Below, in pieces: positions 1 through 7,540 of a stretch of 16,839 nucleotides of DNA. The notes below the pieces were generated by a model, which made no database searches, was not told where the DNA came from, and was given only the letters and a program-made list of their open reading frames with translations. Source of the DNA: an uncultured Gemmatimonadota bacterium (GTDB taxonomy: Bacteria > Gemmatimonadota > Gemmatimonadetes > Gemmatimonadales > Gemmatimonadaceae); assembly GCA_903894655.1 (NCBI GenBank), contig CAITQY010000339.1, positions 1 through 16,839 of the forward strand, read 5' to 3'. The translations under genes were made by a program, and so were the position numbers. Each line of letters starts with the position of its first letter. Within the stretch, counting starts at the first letter, position 1.

Positions 1-55
1 ACCGTAACGGGAAGGGCATGCCGGAACGTAGTTCAGCGACGCGGCGAACGTGTGG

Positions 56-77
56 CAACGACCGCGACCGGTCGTTG
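56..77 (-). terminator. Stem-loop just after the peptide gene, possible transcript end
   Basis: A perfect 8-bp inverted repeat (CAACGACC at 56-63 and GGTCGTTG at 70-77) encloses a 6-base loop. On the minus strand it begins 7 bases after the TAG stop of the peptide gene at 85-288. There is no run of T after the stem, so it is not a classical intrinsic terminator. It could be a Rho-assisted end or a 3' stabilising hairpin for an abundant short mRNA. The inverted repeat is seen directly; its function is inferred. Confidence 0.5.
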
Positions 78-84
78 TCTAGCG

Positions 85-288
85 CTAATCGAAGATGACA
101 CCACCGCCACTGGGTCCGGAGCAGGACTTTGTTACCGGCCCCGACTCGGTCGACTCGGTGTACTGATGTGCGGTCGTGGAGCCATGAATACAGCGGCCTC
201 TGGTCCCCCCCACCACGCCCTCCAGATCGTCGTCTGACAGCGCCGACTCGGCGTCGTTGTTTGATGAAGCGAACGAATTACGGGACAT
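85..288 (-). CDS. Putative double-glycine (NHLP/Nif11-style) RiPP or bacteriocin precursor peptide
   Basis: This gene encodes 67 residues and is probably the exporter's cargo. Residues 1-28 look like a secretion leader: a polar start, then an acidic amphipathic stretch with ALSDDDLEGVVGG at residues 16-28. This matches the leader style that C39 peptidases cut after Gly-Gly (established family knowledge). Cleavage after Gly28 would release a 39-residue core rich in Ser, Thr and Gly, with Cys at 33 and 56 and a C-terminus SGGGVIFD. The ATG at 288 is preceded by GAGGG with a 6-base spacer, a good Shine-Dalgarno, and a TATAAT box lies farther upstream. GC is visibly lower than in the large neighbours. 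It lies last in the minus-strand train that encodes a C39-ABC exporter. The core matches no class I recognise, and no modifying enzyme is in the window, so its final structure is unknown. The seven-G run at codons 26-28 sits at the cleavage site and should be checked for sequencing error. Confidence 0.72.
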   Translation of the reverse strand: MSRNSFASSNNDAESALSDDDLEGVVGGTRGRCIHGSTTAHQYTESTESGPVTKSCSGPSGGGVIFD

Positions 289-335
289 GCGGCACCCTCA
301 CAGTGCGGACACGTGTTCGGTAAATGGCGACCGAT

Positions 336-365
336 ATTATAACCACGGACTCGGCAGACCCGCTA
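336..365 (-). promoter_or_regulatory. Putative promoter of the peptide gene (consensus -10)
   Basis: The minus strand reads TATAAT at 341-336, an exact -10 consensus and an AT-rich island in very GC-rich DNA. It would start transcription near 329 and leave a leader of about 40 bases before the ATG at 288. The -35 position, 17-18 bases upstream around 359-365, is poor (AGCGGG/TAGCGG) and overlaps the stop of the lipoprotein gene. An activator or alternative sigma factor might compensate. The motif is seen; promoter activity is inferred. Confidence 0.55.
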
Positions 366-1049
366 CCGCACCACGATATCCGCCGCCTGGCGCGGGGCGA
401 CCTCGTACGTGCTTTCGTACTGCGCCGATAGCCCCGTCACCTGGATCGTCTGCGCGGTGGTCAGCGCCCGCAACGTGCTGGTGGGCACGCCGGGAAACAG
501 ATGCACGAAGATCTGCACCTCCCCCGAGCCGTCGTTCACATACAGCTTGTAGCCGTACGGCGAGTCGTCAAAGAAGGTCTTCGTGACGCGCCCCGTGACG
601 CGCACCAGCTTCCCTTCGGTGGCTTCGCCCACGCCACCCGTGGTCACGTCTTCCGGGATCACCGTGCGCGAGCCGCTTAGCTGCTGCACTGACGCCTGCT
701 CCGCCGACAGGATGCGGAACTTCGCCTGCTCGGCCAGCGTGCCCGTCACGCGCACCCGCGACCCCAGCGGAAACGTGAGACGCGACGTGATCTTCACGTA
801 GATCCCGCCGCTGTAGTCCTGCAGCGCGAACCCCGGGTCCCCCATCGCCGACTCGAACGCCCCGGGGGCCACCGTGACGTAGCCGTCCACGGTGGCGGTG
901 GTCCCGTTGCCCTGCGCCCGCGCCTGCGCCACCGACGGCACCGCCGGATCGTCACCGCACGCCGCCAGCAGCGCGAGCGCCGCGATACCGATGCGCGCGC
1001 GCCGCATCGAGGGGAGCACAGTGCCGCGCGCGATGAAGCACGTGTGCAT
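363..1049 (-). CDS. Lipoprotein with two OB-fold-like repeats
   Basis: The product is 228 residues. The N-terminus has an Arg-rich n-region, a hydrophobic stretch and a clean lipobox LAAC ending at Cys31, so it should be a lipid-anchored envelope protein. The mature part holds two similar OB-fold-like modules. The first (about residues 43-115) includes GFALQDYSGGIYVKI and GSRVRVTGTLAE. The second (about 140-228) includes KLVRVTGRVTK, LYVNDGSGEVQIFV and TIQVTGLSAQYES. Such modules are often auto-annotated as nucleic-acid-binding OB folds, but in a lipoprotein they may bind sugar, peptide or protein instead. The ATG at 1049 lies 2 bases after the stop of the ATPase gene, which argues for co-transcription. 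The open frame continues upstream inside that ATPase gene, but this extension is unlikely because it would place a long charged stretch before the signal peptide. A later ATG at 1007 is possible. Function in peptide export, immunity or processing is unknown. Confidence 0.75.
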   Translation of the reverse strand: MHTCFIARGTVLPSMRRARIGIAALALLAACGDDPAVPSVAQARAQGNGTTATVDGYVTVAPGAFESAMGDPGFALQDYSGGIYVKITSRLTFPLGSRVRVTGTLAEQAKFRILSAEQASVQQLSGSRTVIPEDVTTGGVGEATEGKLVRVTGRVTKTFFDDSPYGYKLYVNDGSGEVQIFVHLFPGVPTSTLRALTTAQTIQVTGLSAQYESTYEVAPRQAADIVVR

Positions 1050-1051
1050 GG

Positions 1052-2143
1052 TCAGGTCGTCTTCAGTCGCATGCTGAGGCGGTTCACGTCGCCAAGCCGC
1101 TCGTACTCGAGCGTGTCGGTCATGCCACGCAGCAGCATCACGCCAAGATCGTCGGGGGCGTCGTCGTTCTCGAGCGGATTGAACGCCGCACCATGGCCTT
1201 CCCACACCAGTTCCAGCGTCTCCTCCGTTTCGGAGTAGCCGATGGACAGGTCGAGCGGTGCCGCCGTGAGCCGTGGGGTGTACAGCTGCAATACCTCTTC
1301 CACCACCAGCAGCAGCCGCTCGCGCGTGGCCAGCGGCAGGATGTGTTTCTCACAGAACGCGATGATCTCCGCGTTCATCGCGTACAGATCGTAATCGGGC
1401 GAGGTAAAGCGCTTGGTGTAGCTGCGGATGCGGTGAATGAACGCCCGCGTTTTCTCGCGCGTGGGGTTATCGAAGATCTGCGCCGGTGGGCCCTGCTCGT
1501 AGATCACCCCTTCGTCCATGTACATCACGCGCGACGACACGTTGCGGGCAAACTCCATCTCGTGCGTCACGATGATCATCGTCATGCCGTCGCGCGCGAG
1601 ACTGCGGATCACCGCCAGCACTTCGCTGACCGTGGTGGGATCGAGCGCCGACGTGGGTTCGTCGAACAGAATGACGTCGGGCTCCATCGCGAGGCAGCGC
1701 GCGATCGCCACGCGCTGCTTCTGTCCCCCCGACAGTTCGTCGGGGAGATGGTCGGCCTTCTCACCCAGCCCCACCACGCGCAGCAGGTCGCGCGCCTTGG
1801 CCTCCGCCTCCTGTGGCGTTTTCCCGAGCAACCGCATCGGACCGAGCGTGAGATTTTCGAGGCAGGTGAGATGCGAGAACAGGTTGAAGCCCTGAAACAC
1901 CATGTTCATGCGCTGCCGGATCTTCGGCACATCGACATTGGGGGCCAACACGTTGGCGTCGTCGAACCAGATGGCGCCGCTGGTGGGCTGCTCGAGCAGG
2001 TTGAGACAACGCAGGAACGTACTCTTCCCGGTACCCGAGGGGCCGATGATCGAGATCACTTCGCCCTTCTGGATCTCGCAGGAAATGTCCTTCAGCACGG
2101 TCACGGTGCCAAACTGTTTCGCGAGTCGTTCGACACGGATCAT
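1052..2143 (-). CDS. Amino-acid-type ABC ATPase fused to an RsbW-like (GHKL) domain
   Basis: The protein has 363 residues. Residues 1-240 are a complete polar-amino-acid ABC ATPase of the GlnQ type: Walker A GPSGTGKST (34-42), Q-loop Gln84, signature LSGGQ (137-141), Walker B ending Asp161-Glu162, D-loop SALD (165-168) and switch His194. It should power the permease encoded just upstream, whose stop overlaps this ATG by 4 bases (ATGA). The extra 120 residues are unusual. They resemble the anti-sigma-factor kinase (HATPase_c_2, RsbW-like) fold: a helix with LLLVVEEVLQLY (277-288), a middle beta region, then DDLGVMLLRGM and a final strand NRLSMRLK. The position of the Mg-binding N-box Asn appears to be Leu287, and the glycine box is degenerate, so ATP binding there is doubtful. 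A regulatory or partner-binding role is inferred. The ATPase call is firm; the C-terminal call is moderate. Confidence 0.88.
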   Translation of the reverse strand: MIRVERLAKQFGTVTVLKDISCEIQKGEVISIIGPSGTGKSTFLRCLNLLEQPTSGAIWFDDANVLAPNVDVPKIRQRMNMVFQGFNLFSHLTCLENLTLGPMRLLGKTPQEAEAKARDLLRVVGLGEKADHLPDELSGGQKQRVAIARCLAMEPDVILFDEPTSALDPTTVSEVLAVIRSLARDGMTMIIVTHEMEFARNVSSRVMYMDEGVIYEQGPPAQIFDNPTREKTRAFIHRIRSYTKRFTSPDYDLYAMNAEIIAFCEKHILPLATRERLLLVVEEVLQLYTPRLTAAPLDLSIGYSETEETLELVWEGHGAAFNPLENDDAPDDLGVMLLRGMTDTLEYERLGDVNRLSMRLKTT

Positions 2144-4524
2144 ACAGTGCTCCGCGCCTGACGGCGCTGACGGGGATCAGTACGACGCTCGAGGGCATCG
2201 AGCGCCCGCGTGAGGATCCACGCGATGAGAAAATACAGAATGGCCACGAGGACCAAGGGGAAAAATGCGTCGAACGTGCGGCTACGGATAATGTCGCTGG
2301 CCTTCGTGAGATCCTGCACCGCGATGTAGCCCACGATCGACGTCATCTTCACCATCGAAATGAACTCCCCTTTGTACACCGGCAGGATGCGCTGCACGGT
2401 TTGGGGCAACACGATGTACAGGAACGTAGCGGCTTTGGAAAAGCCCATCGCCAACCCGGCTTCGGTTTGACCGCGATCGATGCCTTCGATCCCCGAGCGG
2501 AAGATTTCCGCCGTGTACGCCGCGAAGTTCATGCCGAACGCGAGCACCGCCACCAACACCGGACTGATATTCACCGAGGCGAACACCACGTAGAACACGA
2601 GCATGAGCAGCACCAGCACCGGCGTGCCGCGCAACACCGCGATGTATCCCATGGCCACCCGCGACAGCAGGCGATTGGGCGACATGCGGCCGTAGCAGAC
2701 GAGGGCGCCCAGCAGCGTGCCGAACAGCGAGGACAAGAGCGCGATCAGGATCGTCGTCTGGAGGCCGTCCAGCAGCAGCAGATAGCGCTTCTCCTGGATC
2801 AGGTTGGATTGAATACTGGCGCCGATGCCTGCGATCCACGAGGGCGCCGCGGCGGTGGCTGCACGCTCCGTGTGGTAGGCCGCAATCTTTGTCTTCAAAC
2901 CGAACGCGCGCGTGTCCATGCGGAAATACGGCACCGAGAAATCAATGCGCTGCTGCCGTTCCGGCGTGATGTAGATCGAACTGATGATCAGGTCCACTTT
3001 CCCCGACGACACGGCCGCCACGAGGCTACCGAACTCCATGTTCGAGAGCGCGAGCGTTTTGCCGAGACTGGCGGCGAACCGCTCCACCAGTTCGATGTCG
3101 AAGCCCGACATCCGACCGTTGATGGTGCCGGCGAATGGGAGATTGCCGTCGTTCACGCCCACGGTGAGCACGCCGTTCGGGCGGGGCGCATCGATCGTGG
3201 GGAGCTCGGTGGCCCCCGTCTCGATCCAGCGCCGCTTCATGTCGGCATAGGTGCCGTTGGCCTTCAGCACCTCCAGATGCGCGTCGAACTGCGCCCGCAG
3301 CGGGGCGCTACTCTTGGCGAAGCCGGCCCCTACGTCGAAGGTGAACAGCGCATCGCCCAAGGTGCCAAACGCCGGGTTTTGGCGCATGATGGCCAACAGC
3401 GGCACTTCGTCGAACAGCGCCGCCTCGACCTTCCCTTCCTGCACCGCCAGCAGCACATCGGGGGTGCCGTTGTACAGCAGCAGCTTGGCGTTCGGGTACG
3501 TTTTGCGGACCCAGGCCTCATGCGCGGACCCCAGCATCGCACCGATCGTCCCCGTGGCCGCGTCGGCGATCGTGCGCAGCCCGCCGGTGTCGGCGGCAGC
3601 CGCCGTTCCACCCGCCGTTCCACCTGCCGCGCTGCTTCCCGTCTTGCGCACCAGCATGCGCTGTGCGTTGACGTAATACGACGTGGAGAACGCCACCCGC
3701 TTGCGGCGTTCCACGGTGGCCGACATGCCGGTCACGATGAGGTCGATCTTTCCGGCCTGCAGCGCCGGGATGAGCGCCATGAACTTCATGTTGGCGAAGA
3801 CGATCGGGCGCCGGATCAGCGCCCCCACACGACGCGCGAGCTCGCTATCGTACCCGGTGATCTTCCCGTCGCCGTCGACGAAACTGATCGGCTCGCGCGT
3901 GGCGGCAACGCCGATCGTCAGCGGCTCGCCAGTGGTCGACGGCAGGATGTCCGGCACGATGTACGGGAGGAGATCGGCCTTGAGCCAACGCGCATCCATG
4001 TCGGCCAGCGTGCCGTCGGCCCGCAGCGAATCCAGCGCGCGATTGACCTCGGCGATCAGCGCCGTGTCGGTCAGTCGTGCCCCGACGGCGGTGTTCTCCG
4101 AGGCCAGCGGCCCCGGCACCAAGGTGAGATCCGGATTCTTCTTGGTCACCATCAACGCGGCCGGGTAGCCGGTCACCACGGCATCGAGATGACCAGCGCG
4201 CATGGCGGCCACGGCATCCATGATGTCGTCGAACGTCTGCACGTCGGCCGCGGGGAACCGCTCGGCCACCGCCGTCTCGCCCACCGATCCCCCCATCACA
4301 CCGATGCGCGCCGTCTCGGCATGCTCCAGCGCGGTGATCGTGGACTCGGCGCGCTGGCAGCCGGTGATTGTCAGCGCGAGGGAAAGCGCCAACAGGCCGC
4401 CGGTCACGCCCGACGACCATGCCCGCGTCGCCCGTCGTCGGGCGGAGGTCAGCGCGTGTATCACGTGGTGGTGCATGACATCCTGAATCCTCTTATGGGT
4501 CGGGTACGACGTTTTGCGGGCCAT
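2140..4524 (-). CDS. Lipoprotein amino-acid substrate-binding protein fused to ABC permease
   Basis: This is a 794-residue fusion from the ATG at 4524. A long basic N-region and hydrophobic stretch lead to a lipobox ITGC ending at Cys56. Next come SBP_bac_3-type parts: a lone second-lobe half (about 70-178, IGVMGGSVGE to ARWL), one complete binding protein (about 200-436) with a Gly/Ala-rich insert near 293-309, and a lone first-lobe half (about 449-543, LTVGVNDGNLPF to FSVPYF and beyond). The last 220 residues are a HisM/GlnP-like permease with the EAA-loop stretch EAGLAMGFSKAATFLYIVLP near 688-707. It is likely an importer or sensor for an amino acid or small peptide, working with the ATPase at 1052-2143. 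The 4524 start has GAGGTGA 8 bases upstream. An ATG at 4476 would give a more usual signal-peptide length. The open frame reaches 4620, but that would overlap the upstream exporter gene. The ligand cannot be told from sequence. Confidence 0.88.
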   Translation of the reverse strand: MARKTSYPTHKRIQDVMHHHVIHALTSARRRATRAWSSGVTGGLLALSLALTITGCQRAESTITALEHAETARIGVMGGSVGETAVAERFPAADVQTFDDIMDAVAAMRAGHLDAVVTGYPAALMVTKKNPDLTLVPGPLASENTAVGARLTDTALIAEVNRALDSLRADGTLADMDARWLKADLLPYIVPDILPSTTGEPLTIGVAATREPISFVDGDGKITGYDSELARRVGALIRRPIVFANMKFMALIPALQAGKIDLIVTGMSATVERRKRVAFSTSYYVNAQRMLVRKTGSSAAGGTAGGTAAAADTGGLRTIADAATGTIGAMLGSAHEAWVRKTYPNAKLLLYNGTPDVLLAVQEGKVEAALFDEVPLLAIMRQNPAFGTLGDALFTFDVGAGFAKSSAPLRAQFDAHLEVLKANGTYADMKRRWIETGATELPTIDAPRPNGVLTVGVNDGNLPFAGTINGRMSGFDIELVERFAASLGKTLALSNMEFGSLVAAVSSGKVDLIISSIYITPERQQRIDFSVPYFRMDTRAFGLKTKIAAYHTERAATAAAPSWIAGIGASIQSNLIQEKRYLLLLDGLQTTILIALLSSLFGTLLGALVCYGRMSPNRLLSRVAMGYIAVLRGTPVLVLLMLVFYVVFASVNISPVLVAVLAFGMNFAAYTAEIFRSGIEGIDRGQTEAGLAMGFSKAATFLYIVLPQTVQRILPVYKGEFISMVKMTSIVGYIAVQDLTKASDIIRSRTFDAFFPLVLVAILYFLIAWILTRALDALERRTDPRQRRQARSTV

Positions 4525-4556
4525 GCCCACGTTCACCTCGGGAAACTCAAGCCGAC

Positions 4557-4576
4557 GCCGGCGCCATCGCGCCGGC
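4557..4576 (-). promoter_or_regulatory. GC-only stem-loop between exporter and second importer genes
   Basis: A perfect 8-bp inverted repeat (GCCGGCGC at 4557-4564 and GCGCCGGC at 4569-4576) closes a 4-base loop. On the minus strand it starts 6 bases after the stop of the exporter gene ending at 4583, inside the only sizeable gap (58 bases) between the permease-fusion gene and the upstream genes. No T-run follows. It may be an attenuator, an RNA-processing or stabilising element, or a weak terminator setting expression of the downstream genes. The structure is seen; the function is inferred. Confidence 0.45.
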
Positions 4577-4582
4577 CATCGC

Positions 4583-7540
4583 CTACACCAGCTGCCGGCG
4601 CACCAACTCGCTGAACACACCGTCTTCCTGCATCAGCGCCTGATAGCTGCCGGCCTGCACTATCCGTCCGGCCACCATCACGTAAATCCGGTCGGCATTG
4701 ATCACGGTGCTCAACCGGTGCGCGATCACCACCCGCGTGGCCTGCAACCGGTCGAGACTCGCGCTCACCACGGCCTGCGTCGCGTTGTCGAGCGCACTCG
4801 TCGCTTCGTCAAAAAAGAGCACCCGCGGCCCCTGCGCCAGCGCCCGCGCAATCAGCAACCGCTGCCGCTGGCCGCCGGAGAACGTGCCGCCCCCTTCGCT
4901 GATCATGGTGTGCATGCCCATCGGCATCAGCGTGATGTCTTCCTCGAGCGCCGCACGGCGCGCCGCATCCCAGGCATCGTCGAGCGTGAGCAGCGTGCTC
5001 CCCACGATGTTCCGGTAGATGTCGCCCGGCATGATCTTGCTGTGCTGCAGCACCACGCCCAGCTGCCGTCGCACGGCGGAGACATCCAGCGCGGCCAGAT
5101 TCTGCCCGTCGTACTCCACGGTGCCGCGGTCGGGCGTTTCGAAGCCAAGGAGCAGTCGCAACAGGGTGGACTTCCCCGAGCCGGACGGCCCCACGATGGC
5201 CACAAATTCTCCCGGGCTGATATGCAACGACACGTCGTCGAGCACGGGCGGACCCGAGCTGTCATAGCGGAACGTGACCCGGCTCAGCGCGATCTCGCCC
5301 GACAACTCGCCCGGATCCTGCTGCTCGGCCGTGACTTCGGGCACCGCATCGAGGATGGGCCGGACCCGCTGATACAGCGGCTGCACGCTGAGCACCGTCA
5401 TGGCCGCGGTCCCGAGTGAAATCGCGGCCATCAGGACCTGCGTGAAGGCCGCATTGAACGCCAGGAACGTACCGGTCGACATCCCGCCTTCCGCGGTCGA
5501 AAAGGCCACCCCGCCAAACACGGCCACGACCCCCAACACCGGGAGCGCCCCCTGAAAGGCGGCCAACAGATTGGTGGCCATCCCTGCCTGGTACGCCACC
5601 CGCCGCTTCTCGCTGAAGGTGGCCGCCCACACGCCGAACGCGAACCCCTCGGCGCCGGCCACGCGCAGCTTGGAAATGCCGGTGAGCAGTTCGAGCACGA
5701 TGCCGCTGAGCTTCCCCTCCAGCCGCTGCTCCACTTTGGCACGCTGCAGCTGGCGATATCCCACCCCGACGGTCACGGCAACCGTGAGGAGGAGCACCCC
5801 CATGGCCACCAACGACAACCGTGGGTCGTAGTACACCAGCAACCCGACGCTCGGCAGCGCCGTGATTCCGGTAAACACCGTGCCGATGACCGCCCCCGAC
5901 AGCGCCTGCCGGATGCTCGAGAACGCCATCGTGCGGGTACCCAGATCGCCGGACGAATACTGCCGGAAGAACGAGGCCGGCAACCGCAGCACGCGGTCCA
6001 TCACCGCGGCGTTGATCGTCGAATCGAGCCGGTTTTCCACGCGCAGCATGGCGAGCGACCGGGTCACCGTAAACAGCGCCGCGGCGATGGAGACCATGCC
6101 TAATCCCAACCCGATTTGCATCAGCCCGCTGCGCTGGGATTGCGGCACGAGCGTATCAAAGATCAGTCCCGTGGCCAGCGGCATGACGATCCCCACGATC
6201 CCGCCCAGCACCGCCATCATCAGGACGCGCCACAGGTCGGGACCACAGTCTCGCAACCCGAGGGCGAGCAGGCGGGCGCCCGTGATGGCCTCGGCCGCCA
6301 TACTGGGGTAGAACATCGTCGCACCCGGCGCGAGCGTGGACGCGACCGTCGGCGTGATGGGCGTCGTCGTGCCCGCCGTGGGGTCATACAGGCTGTAACT
6401 GGCGTGCGAGGTCGGCAGCAGTCCCACTGGCGCGCCGCTCCCCTTCAGGAAGCCCAGCAGGGCCCCTTGATCGGTTCCCCACCACTTGTCGGTGAGCTGC
6501 ACCGGCCGCGTGCGCGTTTGCGAGGCTTTGGCGATCTCGACGAGCGGGTTCGCGGCGCGCGCGCGCGCATCATCGGTGCGCTTCGGCGGCACGCGCATGG
6601 TGATGCCGGTGGCCCGACCCACGGCCGCGCAGGCCAGGAAGAGGGCATCGTCGCTGGCGTCGCTCGGCACCGGCGGCGCCATGGTCCCACCGAGCACCGC
6701 GGTGAGTTGCGCCAACGCCGCCTGCTGGGCCTGCAGTCGCCGCGCCGCCTTCGCGGTCAGCCGATTGTATTCATCGACGGCCACCAGCGACGTGTTGAAC
6801 AGCTCGCACGACAGCACCAATCCGTGCAGGGCCTGGAGTCCCGGCCAGAGCGACGCGTCGCGCCACGCGGTGACCGTGTCCACCGTCTCGACGTTCGACG
6901 ACTGGAGCAACTGCAGCCACGTATCGTGCGTCACGGGCACACGCATCGGCACACGCATCGGCACGTCGGCCGATGTGTTCCCACCAGCCATTTCCTCCAT
7001 GTCGATGAACAGCGAGGCGCCGGTGACTTGACGCAGCCAGGCGACACCGCGCGCCGGTCGCACCCGTTGCCCCTGCGTCACCGGCTCGCTGGTGCCCGGC
7101 ATCAGGAGCACATCGGCCCGCGGCTTCGGTGTAATGTGCCGCGTGACGCCGGCTGATACCGCCATCACCCACCGGTCGATGCCCGCGCTCAGCTCGAGCA
7201 AGTCGTCTGGCGCGGCGGCCTCCGGCGCGGCGGCCTGCAGCCTCGCGAGGGACAGCTCGACGACCTCGGTGCCGACGACCCCTGAGGCCAGCAACCCGAG
7301 CCCGAGGTCGGTGTCCATGCCGAACAGCAAGTCGCCGGCCTGCGCGCTCATGAAATGGTGGCGCATGCCGCGTTGCGTCTCGTCGCCCGTGCGCACGAGG
7401 AACAGTTCGAGCTGGCCGGTACGCACCAGCCACACGCGATCGACCCCCTCGAGCAAGAACGGCGCATTCCCGGCGACCGCTTGGGCGACGCCGGTGTCGA
7501 ACAGGGCGCGCAGCAGCGCCGACGTGATGGGCGGCGTCAA
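4583..7540 (-). CDS. NHLM/NHLP bacteriocin-system ABC transporter, second ATP-binding half (non-peptidase)
   Basis: The product is 985 residues. Its layout matches the second ABC protein of NHLM export systems (TIGR03797-like): no C39 peptidase but a long N-terminal region. Residues about 20-105 look like a beta-rich cyclic-nucleotide-binding or cupin-like fold (WLVRTGQLELFLVRTG, then AGDLLFGMD). Residues about 110-420 have no domain I recognise. An ABC exporter membrane domain spans about 423-715. The nucleotide-binding domain has Walker A GPSGSGKST (784-792), signature SGGQRQR (888-894), Walker B ending Asp911-Glu912 and switch His941, so it looks catalytically intact. It probably pairs with the peptidase-ABC at 7537-9708 in one exporter. 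The predicted start is TTG, whose last two bases and the next form the upstream TGA stop (4-base overlap). A 12-base tandem duplication gives MRVPMRVP. Whether the N-terminal fold binds a ligand is unknown. Confidence 0.92.
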   Translation of the reverse strand: MTPPITSALLRALFDTGVAQAVAGNAPFLLEGVDRVWLVRTGQLELFLVRTGDETQRGMRHHFMSAQAGDLLFGMDTDLGLGLLASGVVGTEVVELSLARLQAAAPEAAAPDDLLELSAGIDRWVMAVSAGVTRHITPKPRADVLLMPGTSEPVTQGQRVRPARGVAWLRQVTGASLFIDMEEMAGGNTSADVPMRVPMRVPVTHDTWLQLLQSSNVETVDTVTAWRDASLWPGLQALHGLVLSCELFNTSLVAVDEYNRLTAKAARRLQAQQAALAQLTAVLGGTMAPPVPSDASDDALFLACAAVGRATGITMRVPPKRTDDARARAANPLVEIAKASQTRTRPVQLTDKWWGTDQGALLGFLKGSGAPVGLLPTSHASYSLYDPTAGTTTPITPTVASTLAPGATMFYPSMAAEAITGARLLALGLRDCGPDLWRVLMMAVLGGIVGIVMPLATGLIFDTLVPQSQRSGLMQIGLGLGMVSIAAALFTVTRSLAMLRVENRLDSTINAAVMDRVLRLPASFFRQYSSGDLGTRTMAFSSIRQALSGAVIGTVFTGITALPSVGLLVYYDPRLSLVAMGVLLLTVAVTVGVGYRQLQRAKVEQRLEGKLSGIVLELLTGISKLRVAGAEGFAFGVWAATFSEKRRVAYQAGMATNLLAAFQGALPVLGVVAVFGGVAFSTAEGGMSTGTFLAFNAAFTQVLMAAISLGTAAMTVLSVQPLYQRVRPILDAVPEVTAEQQDPGELSGEIALSRVTFRYDSSGPPVLDDVSLHISPGEFVAIVGPSGSGKSTLLRLLLGFETPDRGTVEYDGQNLAALDVSAVRRQLGVVLQHSKIMPGDIYRNIVGSTLLTLDDAWDAARRAALEEDITLMPMGMHTMISEGGGTFSGGQRQRLLIARALAQGPRVLFFDEATSALDNATQAVVSASLDRLQATRVVIAHRLSTVINADRIYVMVAGRIVQAGSYQALMQEDGVFSELVRRQLV
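6937..6960 (-). repeat. 12-base tandem duplication inside exporter gene
   Basis: The 12-base unit gcacacgcatcg occurs twice in succession and begins a partial third copy. It is in frame and duplicates four residues (MRVPMRVP) in the unassigned middle region of the exporter protein. It probably arose by replication slippage and has no evident function. Confidence 0.7.

Noticed and set aside
1..84. Additional gene at the left edge
   Set aside because: Only a stem-loop at 56-77 is evident. No start, Shine-Dalgarno or protein pattern could be supported in so short a stretch.
52..323. Plus-strand small frames over the peptide gene (52-237 and 129-323)
   Set aside because: Neither has a Shine-Dalgarno or a leader-like pattern. 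The minus-strand frame has both plus a promoter box.
2401..4614. Very long plus-strand open frame opposite the substrate-binding/permease fusion
   Set aside because: Its translation is rich in Arg, His and Gln with no motif, as expected for the antisense of a high-GC gene. The minus-strand protein has clear signal, domain and helix patterns.
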